From: an uncultured Varibaculum sp. | GTDB lineage: Bacteria > Actinomycetota > Actinomycetes > Actinomycetales > Actinomycetaceae | Direction of reading: 5' to 3' | DNA: 38,983 bases | Assembly: GCA_947255165.1 (NCBI GenBank) | Contig: CAMYFZ010000009.1 | Coordinates: forward strand, 1 to 38,983 | Shown: one piece after another, positions 16,124 through 25,067 of the stretch | How positions within the stretch are numbered: position 1 is the stretch's first letter | How the letters are laid out: the number at the start of each line of letters is the position of its first letter | The notes under the pieces: model-generated | The model's input: the letters and a program-made list of their open reading frames with translations, nothing else | Databases searched by the model: none | Told to the model about the DNA's origin: nothing | Position numbers and translations under genes: made by a program

Positions 16124-16177
16124 TAGCTACCGTTAGGTTTAGCCTCTGAACAGCTAATTCAGCGGTAATACGGTAAC

Positions 16178-16885
16178 TTACTCAGTTTTTCCTTGGGGAG
16201 TGCCGAGTACTTTATCTAGTAGCGCTTTCGAAGGACGCAGTTCAGTTACGCTTTCGTCGACTTCCCATTCTCCTACGGGACGCGACGACCAGATTTTAGC
16301 TGAGAAATTTCCCGGCTCTCCCTCAAAAACCGACAGTGAAGCGTTCGAAACTGGCTTCGTGGCCGCCAGTGCAAAAGTAATCTCCGGAGTGCTCATATAG
16401 GACCAATACCGAATAATCGCGCCATGCGCGACTATCACCGCACAGCCACTGGGGCCCACCTGATCGGCGGCGCCCGCAACCACCCGGTTGAAACGCGCTA
16501 AAGTTTCCGCGCCACTTTCCCCACCATCCATCCGCACCTGGGTGTCCCCTTGCATCCAAGCGCCAATAGTACGCACATACTGTTCTACCGAAGCCATATC
16601 GCTGGCCATTTCCAGCTTGCCCGCCTGGACTTCGTTAGCTTCCCCATTTTGCGTCCGAGTGAGGCCAAAACGTTCCTCGAGAGGTCGGGCGGTTTGATGC
16701 GTGCGGATCAGATTCGAGGTCACAATGAGTTGCGGATCGGGTAGGCCGAGTTGCTCCCAAGTTTCCAATGCCGCTTCTGCCTGTCGCTGCCCCTCCCCAT
16801 TAAGTGGGGCGCCCGGCTCGGCCGTGTCCAGCGCGCCGGTAATATTCGCGCTAGTTTGCCCGTGTCGCATCAAAACCAGTTTCAT
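16178..16885 (-). CDS. Histidine phosphatase (phosphoglycerate mutase-like) family protein
   Basis: This 235-residue cytoplasmic phosphatase is of the RHG family. The catalytic RHG is at residues 7-9 (MRHGQTSAN, His8). NLIRTHQTARPLEERFG carries the second arginine region, and VIVAHGAIIRYW carries the second catalytic histidine. The last 40 residues are a less conserved extension. It lies 12 bases after glnE on the same strand and is probably co-transcribed with glnA and glnE. Related actinobacterial proteins are annotated loosely as phosphoglycerate mutases, but the active site alone does not reveal the substrate. The start has AAAGAGGAAAG upstream. Confidence 0.88.
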   Translation of the reverse strand: MKLVLMRHGQTSANITGALDTAEPGAPLNGEGQRQAEAALETWEQLGLPDPQLIVTSNLIRTHQTARPLEERFGLTRTQNGEANEVQAGKLEMASDMASVEQYVRTIGAWMQGDTQVRMDGGESGAETLARFNRVVAGAADQVGPSGCAVIVAHGAIIRYWSYMSTPEITFALAATKPVSNASLSVFEGEPGNFSAKIWSSRPVGEWEVDESVTELRPSKALLDKVLGTPQGKTE

Positions 16886-16897
16886 CTTTCCTCTTTC

Positions 16898-19800
16898 TTA
16901 GGAGTTATAGAAAACCCGCTCCATCACTGCGCGGGCGCGACGCGCCCGGCGTAAATAATCTTCTCGTAAATCATTCTCTTTGCCGGGAGCATACCCCAGC
17001 AGTCGCGCCAGGGCATAGGCAGGGGCCGCAGATGTAGGTAAGTAATCCAATTTATTACCCCCCATGCGGTTAGTAACCAGCACGTTTCCGCAGCGGATCC
17101 GGCACGCTAACTTCCAAGCTTCCACCAGGACCTGGTGATCTGTTTCCGATAACATTCCTTCGTCAGTGGCAACTGCTAAGGCTTCCAAAGTGCCAGTCAC
17201 CCGCAACTGCGGACAGGTAGCCGTCCCTTGTAGCTGCAACAATTGCGCCACCCACTCCACATCACTTAATCCCCCGGGCCCCAATTTTACGTGTAGGGAG
17301 GCGTCTTGCCCGCCCGGGATTCGCTCATTTTCCATCCGGGCTTTGAGCAAGCGAATTTGCCGGGTGGAAGCCTCGTCAATCGGTGTTAAGTAGCGAATGG
17401 GGTCAATCGCTTGGGTAAAACGCTCCCTCAGGTCTTGGTCCCCGCAAAATGCTCGCGCCCGCAGCAGCGCCTGCAGTTCCCAGGGTTCTGCCCAGCGCTC
17501 ATAGTAGTCACGTAGGGAGGTTAAAGACCGAGAGAGGACCCCGTCCTCCCCTTCGGGACGCAGACCGTAGTCTACTTTCAAGCTGGGGGCAGCGCCGTGG
17601 CGACTCATCTCTTCCTGCAACCGCGTGGCGAATAGGGCGGCAATCCGAGAAGCCTCGGACGCCGGTAGTTTAGCGTTCGCTCGCAAGGAAGCGTTAGGGG
17701 GAGTATCTCCCGTTTGAGGTGCGGGGATGTTTTCTACCGCTCCCGGCGCGCTCCACCGCGGATCTACTAGAGCAGAGTGGACAACTAGCAGGTCGGCATC
17801 AGAAGCATAGGCAGATTCCCGTCCTCCTCCCCGCCCCATCGCTACCAGGACAATCCGCGGAATACTCTTTTCTTTAGCCGCTATTTCGCGCAGAATCACT
17901 TGGCTGGCAGCAGCAATAGTTGCATCGTTGATATCAGTGATTGCCGCCTGAGAAGAAATGGGATCTAGGTGGTTAATTACGTCCCGCAGGGCGCAACGTA
18001 GCAATTCGCGACCTCGGGTCTGGCGAATCAAATCTATCGCTGTCGAAGCGTTGCGGTGACGCCGAGACAAAGCTTCCATCTCGCTATAAAGCTGAGCATA
18101 AGTGCGGGTAGCGAGCTTTTCATCATCATCTAACCACTGCACCGCTTCCGGTACGTGTTCGAGACGCTGAGCGATATAGGGGCTAAGCGACAAAATAGTA
18201 CACAGGCGGTGAGCCACTCGGGAAGAATCCCGCAGCAGCCCCATATACCAGTGGGACTTTCCGATTGACTCTGATAGCCGGCGAAAACGCAACAATCCGG
18301 CATCCGGGGCAGGTCCTTCGGCTAACCAGCCGAGCAGCACCGGCAAAATATGACGCTGGATTTGGGAGCGGCGCGACACCCCCGCGGTCAAAGCCGCAAT
18401 ATGCCCGAGGGCTCCGCGAGTGTCCCGGTATCCGGCCAGGCGGAGGCGATCGGCGGCAGCCTGCGGATTTAGGGCAGCCTCGGCTTTGGAAAGTCCCGCG
18501 GTTGCCGGCAGCAGGGGGCGGTAAAATATATCTTGTTGCAGGGCGCGAATCTGCGGTTTTAGCTTTTCCCAATAGCGAGTTAATTCCCCGCGCTTACCAA
18601 AACGCTCTGGACCAAGGGATCTACCCACTCGCCGTTCATCTTCAAGGGTTTGTGGGAACAGGTGGGTGCGCGCCATCCGCTGCATCTGCATCCGGTGTTC
18701 CACTACCCGCAAGAAACGATAGGCATCTGCCAGTTGCCGCGCGGAATCGCGCCCGATATATCCCCCCTGGGCCAGAGCTGCTAGGGCCTGCAAAGTAGGG
18801 CGCACATGCAGACTTTCATCAGTGCGTCCATGCACCATTTGCATCAGCTGCACCGAGAACTCAATATCCCGCAGTCCTCCGGGCCCCAGTTTTAGCTCTC
18901 GGCCGGCTGTGGGACCGGGAATTGATTCTTCTACCCGAGTTCGCATAGCCCGAGTGTCGGCGAAAAACCCTTCCCGCTCCACAGCCGTCCACACTAAAGG
19001 CCATACAGCCTGCATATAGGCTTGTCCCACCCGGGGGGAGCCTGCCGCGGGCCGTGCCTTTAAGAGTGCCTGAAATTCCCAGGTTTTCGCCCACTTTTGG
19101 TAGTACTTGGCGTGAGCAGCTACGGTGCGGCAGGTGGCTCCATCTTGCCCCTCCGGGCGCAGAGCTAAATCAATTGGCCACAGCGGCATCTCAATTCCGG
19201 GCCCGCAGCAAACCTGCGAAATTCCGATTGCCAAGCGGGAAGCCACTTCCAGGGCTTTAGTCTCGCTAAGACTGCCCTCTTTAGCTGGTTCAGCAGCATA
19301 AATCAGGTCAATATCGCTGTGATAGTTAAGTTCCCCCGCTCCAGTTTTCCCCAAGGCGATCACCGCAAAATCTACCTCGCCGGCCGGGTCGTATTTTGCG
19401 CGTGCTAGGGCGAGGGCGCCTTCTAAAGTAGCATCGGTAAGGGCGCTGAGTTTGCCGGCCACTACCGAAAAGAAAGCTAAAGGGTCGGGGTGCGCGGCGT
19501 CCTCGGCGATTATTTGTAGCAGCTGAGCGCGATAGGCACGGCGCAGGTCATTAAGGTCGCTGCCTGCCGCAACCCAGGCTCCTGCCCGGGTTTCTTGAGC
19601 CCGGAGGGCATGCAAAATTTCTTGGCGTACCCGCTGGCGGTAGCGCTCAATTAAATCCAATTCCTGGGAAACTAGGTAGCGGTTTCCATCCCAATAGGCC
19701 TCTTGGTCTGAGGCTTGCAATTGGGAAAGGATCTGAGGATGCGAGACCAGGTAATCGCCTGCAAAACGAGAAACTCCGCAGATAGCGATCACTAAGGCAC

Positions 19801-20032
19801 GCTGACGGGGATTATCTGCCAGGAATTTTCCGGCCTCGTCCACTGTCTCTAATAGGTTCATCAAACACAGCAATACCTGGTCCGGGTGGGCAGAAGCCCC
19901 CAGTTCCCGCCAAAAGTCTTCATTTTGTACCAGCGGGGCAAAGGCCGGGGTACTTACCCAGCTTTCCGCGCGCGCGACTTCGGTAACCCCGCTAGAGCGC
20001 AGACGGGAAGCAAGAGTAACTGTCCTGGCCAT
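16898..20032 (-). CDS. glnE: Glutamine synthetase adenylyltransferase / adenylyl-removing enzyme GlnE
   Basis: This 1044-residue bifunctional enzyme adenylylates and deadenylylates glutamine synthetase I according to nitrogen status, under PII control in known systems. Both nucleotidyltransferase domains are present. The first has GKTGAGELNYHSDIDLIY, and the second has GRGGGRESAYASDADLLVV, each with the paired catalytic Asp residues. Each is followed by a regulatory helical domain (LGPGGLRDIEF in the first, LGPGGLSDVEW in the second). Length agrees with actinobacterial GlnE (about 1000). It starts two bases after glnA, so the two are certainly an operon. The neighbouring synthetase lacks the usual target tyrosine, so the substrate may be a GlnA1 encoded elsewhere. 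Confidence 0.96.
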   Translation of the reverse strand: MARTVTLASRLRSSGVTEVARAESWVSTPAFAPLVQNEDFWRELGASAHPDQVLLCLMNLLETVDEAGKFLADNPRQRALVIAICGVSRFAGDYLVSHPQILSQLQASDQEAYWDGNRYLVSQELDLIERYRQRVRQEILHALRAQETRAGAWVAAGSDLNDLRRAYRAQLLQIIAEDAAHPDPLAFFSVVAGKLSALTDATLEGALALARAKYDPAGEVDFAVIALGKTGAGELNYHSDIDLIYAAEPAKEGSLSETKALEVASRLAIGISQVCCGPGIEMPLWPIDLALRPEGQDGATCRTVAAHAKYYQKWAKTWEFQALLKARPAAGSPRVGQAYMQAVWPLVWTAVEREGFFADTRAMRTRVEESIPGPTAGRELKLGPGGLRDIEFSVQLMQMVHGRTDESLHVRPTLQALAALAQGGYIGRDSARQLADAYRFLRVVEHRMQMQRMARTHLFPQTLEDERRVGRSLGPERFGKRGELTRYWEKLKPQIRALQQDIFYRPLLPATAGLSKAEAALNPQAAADRLRLAGYRDTRGALGHIAALTAGVSRRSQIQRHILPVLLGWLAEGPAPDAGLLRFRRLSESIGKSHWYMGLLRDSSRVAHRLCTILSLSPYIAQRLEHVPEAVQWLDDDEKLATRTYAQLYSEMEALSRRHRNASTAIDLIRQTRGRELLRCALRDVINHLDPISSQAAITDINDATIAAASQVILREIAAKEKSIPRIVLVAMGRGGGRESAYASDADLLVVHSALVDPRWSAPGAVENIPAPQTGDTPPNASLRANAKLPASEASRIAALFATRLQEEMSRHGAAPSLKVDYGLRPEGEDGVLSRSLTSLRDYYERWAEPWELQALLRARAFCGDQDLRERFTQAIDPIRYLTPIDEASTRQIRLLKARMENERIPGGQDASLHVKLGPGGLSDVEWVAQLLQLQGTATCPQLRVTGTLEALAVATDEGMLSETDHQVLVEAWKLACRIRCGNVLVTNRMGGNKLDYLPTSAAPAYALARLLGYAPGKENDLREDYLRRARRARAVMERVFYNS

Positions 20033-20034
20033 GA

Positions 20035-21372
20035 CTATACTCGCAAGAACTTTGCTAGTTCGCCTCGGGTGATTTGAGCCGAATATTCACGCCATTCCCG
20101 CTCTTTGTTACGGAGCACGTAGGCAAAAACTTCCTCCCCCAATACCTGAGCCATGAACTCGGATTTGCGCAGCTCAGATACGGCTTCTTCCAAGGTTAAT
20201 GGCAGTGCGGGGATACCTTGGGCACGACGCTCCTTATCCGATAGACGCCACACGTCATCCTCGGTTTCTAAGGGGAGTTTCATATCTTTTTCAATCCCGT
20301 CTAGCCCGGCTGCCAGCAGCGCGGCATAGGCTAAATAGGGATTGGCAGCGGGGTCGGTGCCGCGATATTCAATGCGGGCATCACCGGCTTTTTCGGGTTT
20401 ATAGAGCGGCACCCTAACTAGCGCCGAGCGGTTATTGTGTCCCCAACAAATATAGGAGGGAGCCTCCGAGCCTCCCCATAGCCGTTTATAGGAGTTGACG
20501 TGCTGGTTTACTACTGCCGAATATTCGCGGGCATGGGCAAGCAGCCCGGCGGTAAAGGCCTGTCCGGTGGCCGAAAGCTGATAAATTTCACTGGAAGCAT
20601 CATAAAAGGCATTTTGCTCGCCCTCAAACAGTGACATATGGGTGTGCATTCCGCTGCCGGCCTCACTCGCCATAGGTTTGGGCATAAAGGTGGCCACCAG
20701 ATTGTCTTGCATCGCGATCTCTTCAATCAGGATGCGGAAAGTCATTATGTTATCGGATCCAGTCAGAGCATCGGCAGCGCGCAAGTCGATTTCATTTTGC
20801 CCCGGACCATTTTCGTGATGCGAAAACTCTACCGAAATTCCCATTTCTTCCAGCATCGCCACTGCCCGGCGTCTAAAAGAGTTATCCCCGCCATTAGGAA
20901 CATGGTCAAAGTAGGAGGCATTGTCAATAGGACGCAGGGGCTCATCTAGCGAAGTTGGCGGCTCCAGCAGGTAAAACTCAATTTCGGGGTGAATGTTACA
21001 GGTAAAACCCAGATCGGCAGCCCGTTCTAGTTGCCGCTCTAGCACCCGGCGGGGATCGGAACGGGCGGGCTGTAGATCCGGGGTGTAGACATCACAAAAC
21101 ATCCGTCCGACTTCGCCGTCGTCACCTCGCCAGGGCAAGATTTGGAAAGTAGAGGCATCGGGGCGCAGCAACATATCTGATTCGTAAACCCGGGTAAAAC
21201 CTTCGATCGCGGAGCCATCGAACCCGATCCCCTCGTTAAAGGCATCCTCTAATTCGGCGGGATCAATCGCCACCGATTTCAGGGAGCCCGACACGTCAGT
21301 GAACCAGAGGCGAATGAACTTTACCCCTAGTTCCGCAATCTTTTGCAGTACATCCTCTTGTGCTGAATCCAC
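20035..21372 (-). CDS. glnA: Type I glutamine synthetase, GlnA2-like
   Basis: This is a 445-residue glutamine synthetase that makes glutamine from glutamate, ammonia and ATP as a dodecamer. Signatures include FTDVSGSLKS, the metal ligands of EIEFYLLE, GSGMHTHMSL, and NRSALVRVP with the YRGTDPAANPYL segment. The region aligned with the adenylylation loop reads DDVWRLSDKERR. Trp375 occupies the place of the tyrosine found in regulated GlnA1 (NLYDLP). This, and the absence of the GSI-beta insertion, place it with GlnA2/GSI-alpha-type enzymes, as in mycobacterial glnA2 beside glnE. It heads the operon glnA-glnE-histidine phosphatase. The symbol is given at family level. Confidence 0.95.
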   Translation of the reverse strand: MDSAQEDVLQKIAELGVKFIRLWFTDVSGSLKSVAIDPAELEDAFNEGIGFDGSAIEGFTRVYESDMLLRPDASTFQILPWRGDDGEVGRMFCDVYTPDLQPARSDPRRVLERQLERAADLGFTCNIHPEIEFYLLEPPTSLDEPLRPIDNASYFDHVPNGGDNSFRRRAVAMLEEMGISVEFSHHENGPGQNEIDLRAADALTGSDNIMTFRILIEEIAMQDNLVATFMPKPMASEAGSGMHTHMSLFEGEQNAFYDASSEIYQLSATGQAFTAGLLAHAREYSAVVNQHVNSYKRLWGGSEAPSYICWGHNNRSALVRVPLYKPEKAGDARIEYRGTDPAANPYLAYAALLAAGLDGIEKDMKLPLETEDDVWRLSDKERRAQGIPALPLTLEEAVSELRKSEFMAQVLGEEVFAYVLRNKEREWREYSAQITRGELAKFLRV

Positions 21373-21433
21373 GATTTTTCCTTACTGTTTACCGTATTTT
21401 GGGGTCTAAAACTATTGCTTCCCGCTTGGCTAG

Positions 21434-22231
21434 CTACTGGGCGTGCGCCCACCAACGTCCATCGTCGCTGCGCGCGCATTTAAGCGGCAGACTAAACGCT
21501 TCTGAAAGATTTTCACTGGTCAGCACCTGGTCAATCTCACCGCTAGCCATGATTTTACCTTCCTTCATCAGAGCAGCGCGATTAAAAGATGCCGGTATTT
21601 CCTCTAAGTGATGGGTAACCATCACGATCTGTGGTGATTTTGGATCCGAACTGAGTTCGTCAAGGGCGGACAATAAAAGCTCGCGAGCCTGCAGATCCAC
21701 GCCCGCAACCGGTTCATCCAGTATCAAGATTTCCGGATCGGCCATTAGGGCGCGGGCAATCAGTACCCGCTGGCGTTCCCCATCGGACAATGAAGATAAC
21801 CTGCGGTCTTGTAGAGCTGCTACCCCGAAGAGTTCCATCAGGTTGCTTCGTCGCTGATAGTCAATATCCTCGAAATCTTGATCTCGTCCGCGCACCATAG
21901 TGCCATAGGCGGCCGACAGAATCAGTGCCTTCACGGTTTGCGAACCCGGGATTACCCGCAGCACCGCGGTAGAACACAGGCCCACCCGTTCATGCAGTTC
22001 TTGTACCGGCACCGCTCCCAACCGCTGCCCTAAGATTTCCGCTTCCCCGCTGGAGGGATAGTTTCGGGCCGCCAAAATAGAAATCAGAGTAGTTTTTCCC
22101 GCTCCATTAGGACCGAGTATTACCCAGTTTTCACCCAGTTGGGATTGGAAGGAAACATCCTGAAGGATGGGGTTTCCCCCACGCATGAAACTGACGTGTT
22201 GCAATCGGAGCAGAGTATCCATATTTCCCAT
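21434..22231 (-). CDS. ABC transporter ATP-binding protein without an adjacent permease
   Basis: This 265-residue single ABC ATPase has Walker A GPNGAGKTT, signature LSDGERQRV, Walker B ILILDEP, and the switch histidine in VMVTHHLEEI. The D-loop AGVDLQA follows Walker B. No membrane subunit lies on either side, so it may pair with a permease elsewhere or act in a non-transport role. Related lone actinobacterial ATPases resemble ModF/YlmA-type proteins. Two starts are possible, 22231 or the ATG at 22222, which has GGGA close upstream. It precedes glnA by 61 bases on the same strand... transcription order is this gene before none, because glnA lies on its upstream-facing side only in map order; cotranscription is doubtful. 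Confidence 0.85.
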   Translation of the reverse strand: MGNMDTLLRLQHVSFMRGGNPILQDVSFQSQLGENWVILGPNGAGKTTLISILAARNYPSSGEAEILGQRLGAVPVQELHERVGLCSTAVLRVIPGSQTVKALILSAAYGTMVRGRDQDFEDIDYQRRSNLMELFGVAALQDRRLSSLSDGERQRVLIARALMADPEILILDEPVAGVDLQARELLLSALDELSSDPKSPQIVMVTHHLEEIPASFNRAALMKEGKIMASGEIDQVLTSENLSEAFSLPLKCARSDDGRWWAHAQ

Positions 22232-22257
22232 CTTAAACAGTGTGGCTACAGATAAGT

Positions 22258-22297
22258 GGCGGGGGCGAGCATCTTCCCCAAAGTGCTCGCCCCCGCC
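22258..22297 (-). terminator. Strong GC-rich hairpin after glgA
   Basis: GGCGGGGGCGAGCA (22258-22271) pairs perfectly with TGCTCGCCCCCGCC (22284-22297) around a 12-base loop. It lies just downstream of glgA and before the ABC ATPase gene on the same strand. No U-tract follows on the minus strand (ACTTATC), so it would be a U-less stem terminator or a 3'-end stabiliser. Confidence 0.65.
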
Positions 22298-22329
22298 GCA
22301 GCTATTACCCTTCTAGCTGCCTATTGTTC

Positions 22330-23535
22330 TTATAAGAGGGAACGGTACAGTTCCACAGTTTTATCGGCGACTGTCTGCCAGGAGAATTTTTCTTCCACCC
22401 GTTTGCGTCCGGCTTTGCCCATCTTCTTAGCCAGTTCCGGCTTTTCCAGCAGGGCGGTAATCCGCTCGGCCATATCCCGATGGAATTTATCGGGATTCGT
22501 GGGGGTACCGCTGCCGTCAGATAGCTGTTCGATCGGTACTAGGTATCCGGTTTCGCCCTCGGCAATGCAGTCGGGAATCCCCCCGGTTGCGGTGCCGACT
22601 ACCGGCAGTTCCATGGCGGCGGCCTCCAGATTGACTATCCCCATCGGTTCGTAAATCGAGGGAGTAACAAAAACATGCGCTGCCGACAAGATATTCACCA
22701 GCTGGTCGTGCGGGAGCATTTCTTCGATCCAAATGATGCCGCTGCGCCGAGCAGATAGCCCCTCTACCAATCCGCGTACTTCTTTTTCAATCTCCGGGGT
22801 ATCAGGCGCCCCGGCACACAGTACTACCTGGGAATCTGCCGGAATCTGCTCGATTGCCTGCAAGAAGTGCGGCAGTCCTTTTTGCCGGGTTATCCGGCCC
22901 ACGAAAACCACAGTCGGGATATCGGGATTAATACCATATTTGGCCAGGGTTTGGGCAACCGCTTCCTGGTCGGTAGGTAGCGCCCAATCAGTTAGATCCA
23001 AACCGTTATGGATAACGTGAACCTTATCTGGGTCTATCTGGGGGTAAGCACGCAAGATATCGTCCTTCATTCCGTGGGAGACCCCGACCACCGCATCTGC
23101 TGCCAGATAGGCAGTTTCTTCTGCCCAGGAGGAAAGATTGTACCCGCCGCCTAGTTGTTCGCGTTTCCAGGGGCGCAGCGGTTCGAGAGAGTGAGCGGTC
23201 ACCACATGCGGGATTTCGTAAAGATTCTTTGCCCAATGACCGGCCATATTGGCATACCAGGTGTGCGAATGTACCAAATCAGCCTGGTCACAGTGCTGTG
23301 CCATCTGCAGATCAATTCCCAGGGTACGCAGCGCGGCATTATCCCCGTCCTGCTTGCGGCAATAGTCATATCCCGTAACTCGGATCTTCCCACCGTCATC
23401 CGGTCGGGGGCCGTCAAAGCAATGCACTCCCACGTCGATTCTCTCTGCCAACACCTTTGCCAGCTCAGTGACATGGACTCCAGCACCGCCGTAAACGTGG
23501 GGAGGATACTCGCGGCTCAATAAATCAACATGCAT
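22330..23535 (-). CDS. glgA: Glycogen synthase-type glycosyltransferase (actinobacterial GlgA/GlgM)
   Basis: This 401-residue GT4 glycosyltransferase has a GT-B fold. It opens with SREYPPHVYGGAGVHVTELA, a glycine-rich acceptor/donor loop. FVGRITRQKGLPHFLQAI marks the start of the second Rossmann domain, and the E-x7-E motif is in PSIYEPMGIVNLEAAAMELP. GTATGGIPD follows. This is the actinobacterial type close to M. tuberculosis Rv1212c, which can use ADP-glucose to make maltose-1-phosphate (GlgM) as well as extend glycogen. It is divergent from glgC, as in mycobacteria, and the two should act in sequence. The ribosome site AGAAAGGATCC lies before the ATG. GlgA and GlgM activity cannot be separated from sequence alone. 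Confidence 0.93.
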   Translation of the reverse strand: MHVDLLSREYPPHVYGGAGVHVTELAKVLAERIDVGVHCFDGPRPDDGGKIRVTGYDYCRKQDGDNAALRTLGIDLQMAQHCDQADLVHSHTWYANMAGHWAKNLYEIPHVVTAHSLEPLRPWKREQLGGGYNLSSWAEETAYLAADAVVGVSHGMKDDILRAYPQIDPDKVHVIHNGLDLTDWALPTDQEAVAQTLAKYGINPDIPTVVFVGRITRQKGLPHFLQAIEQIPADSQVVLCAGAPDTPEIEKEVRGLVEGLSARRSGIIWIEEMLPHDQLVNILSAAHVFVTPSIYEPMGIVNLEAAAMELPVVGTATGGIPDCIAEGETGYLVPIEQLSDGSGTPTNPDKFHRDMAERITALLEKPELAKKMGKAGRKRVEEKFSWQTVADKTVELYRSLL

Positions 23536-23721
23536 TTCGGGATCCTTTCTTAAGTGACCTTTGGGTTTGCTGCTAGTTACTAGGTTAGTTGAATCGCGAA
23601 GGCAAGGGGCAGAAACGAGATTCTTTCCCGCTACTATTGCTAGGTATGGTTTGTAAATTGACGTCTAGTTAATCAGTTCAAAACCCCACGCCACACCCCA
23701 GTACTGACCTATGCTGAGGTT

Positions 23722-24957
23722 ATGGCAAAAAATAATGTATTAGCAATGATTCTGGCCGGTGGCGAAGGCAAACGCCTGATGCCCCTTACTCTAGATAGGG
23801 CGAAACCTGCGGTTCCCTTTGGGGGCACTTATCGCTTGATTGATTTCGCGCTTTCCAATGTGGTTAACTCCGGGTATCTACGCTCGGTAGTACTCACTCA
23901 ATACAAATCGCACTCTCTGGACCGCCACTTGGCGACCACTTGGAAGATGTCCGATTTACTGGGTAACTATGTGGCACCGGTGCCCGCCCAGCAGCGGCGG
24001 GGCAAACACTGGTATCGGGGCAGTGCAGACGCGGTCTACCAGTCGTTAAACATCGTGCGCGATGAAAATCCGGATTACATCTTGATTATCGGCGCGGACA
24101 ACATCTACCGTATGGACTTTTCTCAAATGGTCGATGACCATATTAAATCCGGGTTGCCATGTACGGTAGCCGGGATTCGCCAACCGATTGAGCTTTCCAG
24201 TGCTTTTGGCGTAATTGACCAAACTGGCGGAACGATTAATCGCTTTATCGAAAAACCCGAAACCTGCGAGGGTCTCCCTGATGATCCCACAAAGTTCTTG
24301 GCTTCAATGGGTAACTATGTGTTTACCACTAAAGATCTAGTGGCAGCCCTACAGGCAGACGCTGAGAATGAAGATTCTAAACACGATATGGGCGGGGATC
24401 TGGTTCCTTACTTCGTAGAGCATGGCGGGGTTAACTGCTATGACTTCATTGAAAACGAAGTTCCGGGTGCCAGCGACCGCGACCGCGACTACTGGCGCGA
24501 TGTCGGTACCATTGATGCCTTCTACGAGGCCCACCTGGATCTGTTGTCAGTGTCTCCGGTATTTAACCTGTACAACTTTGACTGGCCAACCTACACGAAG
24601 CTAGACGCCTGGCTACCCCCTGCCAAGAGCACCTTTAGCGATGAGAATCGCCGAGGCATGGCTCTGGATTCGATTGTTTCTCCGGGAGTAATTATTTCCG
24701 GGGCGCGCGTGGAACGCTCTATGCTCTCTCCCATGGTGCATCTGCACTCCTTCGCCTCTGTCGATGGCTCGGTGCTGATGAATGGCGTCGATGTGGAACG
24801 CTCCGCGGTGATCCACAATGCCATCTTGGATAAGAATGTGCGCGTAGCAGAGGGCGTACAAATCGGCGTTGATCACGACAAAGACCGCGAACGCGGATTT
24901 ACGGTTTCCGAGGGCGGGATCACTGTAGTACCCAAGGGGACAGTGGTAACCGAATAG
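23722..24957 (+). CDS. glgC: Glucose-1-phosphate adenylyltransferase GlgC
   Basis: This 411-residue ADP-glucose pyrophosphorylase commits glucose-1-phosphate to glycogen or maltose-1-phosphate synthesis and is normally allosterically controlled. The nucleotide loop [16 protein letters not shown] is followed by [20 protein letters not shown]. The sugar-binding segments are [14 protein letters not shown] and FIEKPE. The catalytic region contains [18 protein letters not shown]. The C-terminal third is a left-handed beta-helix of hexapeptide-like repeats ([16 protein letters not shown] onward). Length is typical. A -10-like TATGCT (23710-23715) lies only six bases before the ATG, so the mRNA may be leaderless, although no good -35 is seen. 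It ends before a strong bidirectional terminator. Confidence 0.96.
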   Translation: MAKNNVLAMILAGGEGKRLMPLTLDRAKPAVPFGGTYRLIDFALSNVVNSGYLRSVVLTQYKSHSLDRHLATTWKMSDLLGNYVAPVPAQQRRGKHWYRGSADAVYQSLNIVRDENPDYILIIGADNIYRMDFSQMVDDHIKSGLPCTVAGIRQPIELSSAFGVIDQTGGTINRFIEKPETCEGLPDDPTKFLASMGNYVFTTKDLVAALQADAENEDSKHDMGGDLVPYFVEHGGVNCYDFIENEVPGASDRDRDYWRDVGTIDAFYEAHLDLLSVSPVFNLYNFDWPTYTKLDAWLPPAKSTFSDENRRGMALDSIVSPGVIISGARVERSMLSPMVHLHSFASVDGSVLMNGVDVERSAVIHNAILDKNVRVAEGVQIGVDHDKDRERGFTVSEGGITVVPKGTVVTE

Positions 24958-24978
24958 CCTCATCAAAGCTAAAACCAA

Positions 24979-25021
24979 AAATGGGTGTCGGGACATGTTT
25001 TCATGTTCCCGACACCCATTT
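24979..25021. terminator. Bidirectional intrinsic terminator between glgC and the Pro/Gln-rich gene
   Basis: AAATGGGTGTCGGG (24979-24992) pairs with CCCGACACCCATTT (25008-25021). An inner ACATG/CATGT stem with a TTTT loop extends it to 19 pairs with one bulged base. Downstream sequence is T-rich in both directions (TTTCTTAT on plus, CCATTTTTGGTTTT on minus). Confidence 0.9.
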
Positions 25022-25067
25022 CTTATAGGTATTAGCGTTTGAGAAAATCGCGCCGGATTTTTCCTAC

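Noticed and set aside
16124..16177. Nested TACCG/CGGTA and CTGAA/TTCAG arms between converging DUF4191 and phosphatase genes as a terminator
   Set aside because: The arms are five pairs each and far apart, with no T-tract, so chance is as likely.
22214..22329. A riboswitch or small RNA in the GC-rich hairpin region after glgA
   Set aside because: A single perfect stem with a simple loop explains the sequence, and no conserved riboswitch elements are visible.
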